Source: Clostridiales bacterium (GTDB lineage Bacteria; Bacillota; Clostridia; Lachnospirales; Lachnospiraceae). Taken from it: a stretch of DNA of 5,181 nucleotides. The stretch is from assembly GCA_015655565.1 (NCBI GenBank), contig JAATEU010000539.1, positions 1 through 5,181 on the forward strand. The letters run 5' to 3'. Below are positions 3,781-5,181 of this stretch, piece by piece. How positions within the stretch are numbered: position 1 is the stretch's first letter; every line of letters begins with the position of its first letter. A program made the position numbers and the translations under genes. The notes under the pieces are model-generated. The model saw only the letters and a list, made by a program, of their open reading frames with translations. It was not told where the DNA came from and made no database searches.

Positions 3781-4893
3781 ATGAAAACAAAATCTAACAT
3801 TGTCGATTGGGAGACTATTACGAATTTTGTAATAGATGCCTTTAAAGGATACGGTATCCCTGAGGAAGATGCGAAAACCTGCGCGGATGTATTGCTTGAG
3901 TCTGACAGGCGGGGAATTGAATCTCATGGTGTAAACCGCTTTAAGCCAATCTATTTAGACCGTATTAAAGCCGGTATCCAGAATCCGGTTACAAACTATA
4001 AAATCATAAAGGAAACCCCGACAACTGCAGTTGTGGACGGACACGACGGCATGGGACAGGTAATCGGCGTGAAAGCCATGAATATGGCAATTGAGAAAGC
4101 TAAAAAATATGGTATGGGCATGGTTGTTGCACGTAATTCTACCCATTACGGCATTGCAGGCTATTATGCCACTATGGCTTCCAACGCAGGCTGTATTGGA
4201 ATTACCGGTACAAATGCCAGGCCTTCCATCGCACCTACCTTCGGAGTGGAAAATATGCTCGGCACGAATCCTCTTACATTTGGCATGCCCACCGATGAAG
4301 AATTTCCGTTTGTTCTTGACTGTGCTACCTCAATAACGCAACGCGGCCGTATTGAATATTATTCCCGTCTCGGTAAACCTACGCCTGCCGGCATGGTTAT
4401 CGGACGTGATGGACAAACAAAAACCGACTCGGATCAGATTTTATCTGATTTAAACACAGGAGATGCGGCACTTGCCCCTCTTGGCGGAATCGGAGAAGAA
4501 CTGGCAGGTTACAAAGGATATGGCTATGCCGCCGTAGTTGAAATTCTCTCTGCCGCCTTACAGCAAGGCAATTTCCTGCGGGCATTAACCGGTATTGGAG
4601 AAAACGGTGAAAAAGTTCCCTTCCACCTCGGACACTTTTTTATTGCAATTGATACGGAAGCTTTTATGGGTCTTGAGGCCTTTAAAAAGACCTGCGGCGA
4701 TATTTTGCGTGAACTTCGCGGCTCAGCCAAAACCCCCGGTGAAGACCATATTTATACAGCCGGTGAAAAAGAATATCTGGTATGGCAGCAGCGTAAAGAC
4801 AGCGGTGTCCCTATTAATGAAGCAGTACAAAAAGAAATGATAAAAATACGCGATGAATTAGGTTTAACACAATATCAATTCCCATTTGAATAA
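3781..4893 (+). CDS. Malate/L-lactate dehydrogenase, Ldh_2 (MdhII/AllD/ComC) family, 370 aa
   Basis: NAD(P)-dependent cytoplasmic 2-hydroxyacid dehydrogenase. The fold belongs to the Ldh_2 family (malate, L-lactate, sulfolactate, ureidoglycolate dehydrogenases), unrelated to classical LDH/MDH. Family residues are in place: S48-H49-G-V-x-R53 (ESHGVNR) and H122 in NSTHYG, matching the substrate-binding and acid/base histidines known from AllD-type enzymes. Further family blocks are [13 protein letters not shown] (143-155), [11 protein letters not shown] (160-170), [13 protein letters not shown] (180-192), [19 protein letters not shown] (from 232) and [12 protein letters not shown] near the C-terminus. 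Length is slightly above the family's roughly 350 residues; nothing is missing. ATG 3781 is set by AGGAGG. The malic enzyme gene starts 10 bp after the stop, so both are almost certainly cotranscribed, and malate/oxaloacetate is the most likely substrate pair. Lactate or another 2-hydroxyacid cannot be excluded from sequence. Confidence 0.9.
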   Translation: MKTKSNIVDWETITNFVIDAFKGYGIPEEDAKTCADVLLESDRRGIESHGVNRFKPIYLDRIKAGIQNPVTNYKIIKETPTTAVVDGHDGMGQVIGVKAMNMAIEKAKKYGMGMVVARNSTHYGIAGYYATMASNAGCIGITGTNARPSIAPTFGVENMLGTNPLTFGMPTDEEFPFVLDCATSITQRGRIEYYSRLGKPTPAGMVIGRDGQTKTDSDQILSDLNTGDAALAPLGGIGEELAGYKGYGYAAVVEILSAALQQGNFLRALTGIGENGEKVPFHLGHFFIAIDTEAFMGLEAFKKTCGDILRELRGSAKTPGEDHIYTAGEKEYLVWQQRKDSGVPINEAVQKEMIKIRDELGLTQYQFPFE

Positions 4894-4903
4894 GAGGTGT
4901 ATT

Positions 4904-5181
4904 ATGGATATAAGAAAACGTTCACTGGAAGAACATTATAAATGGAAGGGTAAAATTGAGGTTATATCCCGCGTGCCAATCAATACGCGGGATGATCTCT
5001 CACTTGCCTATACACCCGGCGTTGCGGAACCCTGCCTGGAAATCCAAAAGGATTATAATAAATCCTTTGAATTAACCCGCCGCAGTAATCTTGTTGCAGT
5101 CATCACCGACGGAACGGCGGTATTAGGGCTTGGTGATATCGGCCCTGAAGCCGGTATGCCTGTAATGGAAGGTAAATGTGC
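4904..5181 (+). CDS. Malic enzyme, NAD(P)-dependent, N-terminal part (3' end outside window)
   Basis: Oxidative decarboxylation of L-malate to pyruvate and CO2 with reduction of NAD(P)+, cytoplasmic, metal-dependent. The 92 visible codons are the start of the malic enzyme N-terminal domain: [12 protein letters not shown] (about 33-44, containing the conserved catalytic-region tyrosine Y36) and [19 protein letters not shown] followed by MPVMEGKC. These are typical of the short bacterial malic enzymes of about 390-410 residues. The start ATG 4904 follows the dehydrogenase stop by 10 bp with AGAGGTG (4893-4899) as RBS, partly overlapping that stop codon, so translation is probably coupled. The NAD(P)-binding domain and cofactor-specificity loop are outside the window. 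The frame stays open to the right edge. Confidence 0.93.
   Translation, partial: MDIRKRSLEEHYKWKGKIEVISRVPINTRDDLSLAYTPGVAEPCLEIQKDYNKSFELTRRSNLVAVITDGTAVLGLGDIGPEAGMPVMEGKC

Noticed and set aside
4091..4840. Several 60-80-codon ORFs on both strands inside the malate dehydrogenase gene
   Set aside because: They lie wholly within a clear Ldh_2-family gene in other frames and have no RBS or motifs.

Overview
The window looks like chromosomal DNA of a low-GC, anaerobic Firmicute, most likely a Clostridia/Lachnospiraceae-type organism. The reasons are AT-rich intergenic DNA, strong AGGAGG-type ribosome binding sites, a textbook TTGACT-N17-TATAAT promoter, and proteins that resemble clostridial versions of DgoK, a TRAM-less RlmD/RlmCD, an SNF2-associated protein, an Ldh_2-family malate dehydrogenase and a malic enzyme. 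The assignment rests on recognition of protein motifs; no search was run.

Layout. Positions 1-431 (+) hold the 3' end of a sugar-acid kinase like 2-dehydro-3-deoxygalactonokinase. Positions 432-799 are a convergent intergenic region with several inverted repeats. Positions 800-1984 (-) encode an intact RlmD/RlmCD-like 23S rRNA m5U methyltransferase with four Fe-S cysteines. Positions 2062-2146 hold two back-to-back hairpins that look like a small palindromic mobile element or IS end. Positions 2074-2799 (-) are an N-terminal fragment of an SNF2-helicase-associated protein, and its last 20 codons are read straight through those hairpins. Positions 2800-3352 contain no convincing gene but carry an imperfect 28-bp direct repeat and a run of short same-frame reading frames. 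Positions 3353-3475 (-) are the start of a transposase, cut off after 40 codons but with its 5' leader intact. Positions 3630-3780 are a compact control region: promoter, short leader, intrinsic terminator and a strong RBS. Positions 3781-4893 (+) encode an Ldh_2-family malate/L-lactate dehydrogenase, followed 10 bp later by the 5' part of a malic enzyme (4904 to the right edge).

How it fits together. The two right-hand genes form an operon for malate: NAD(P)-dependent oxidation/reduction between malate and oxaloacetate, and oxidative decarboxylation of malate to pyruvate. Its promoter is followed at once by a terminator, so transcription is probably controlled by attenuation or the terminator insulates the operon. 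The middle 1.7 kb (about 2.06-3.6 kb) is a graveyard of decayed pieces: a truncated SNF2 gene, a palindromic element and an IS remnant. I see no complete new system here. The best leads are the malate-operon leader, the hairpin element fused to the SNF2 fragment, and the transposase leader that can hide its own RBS.
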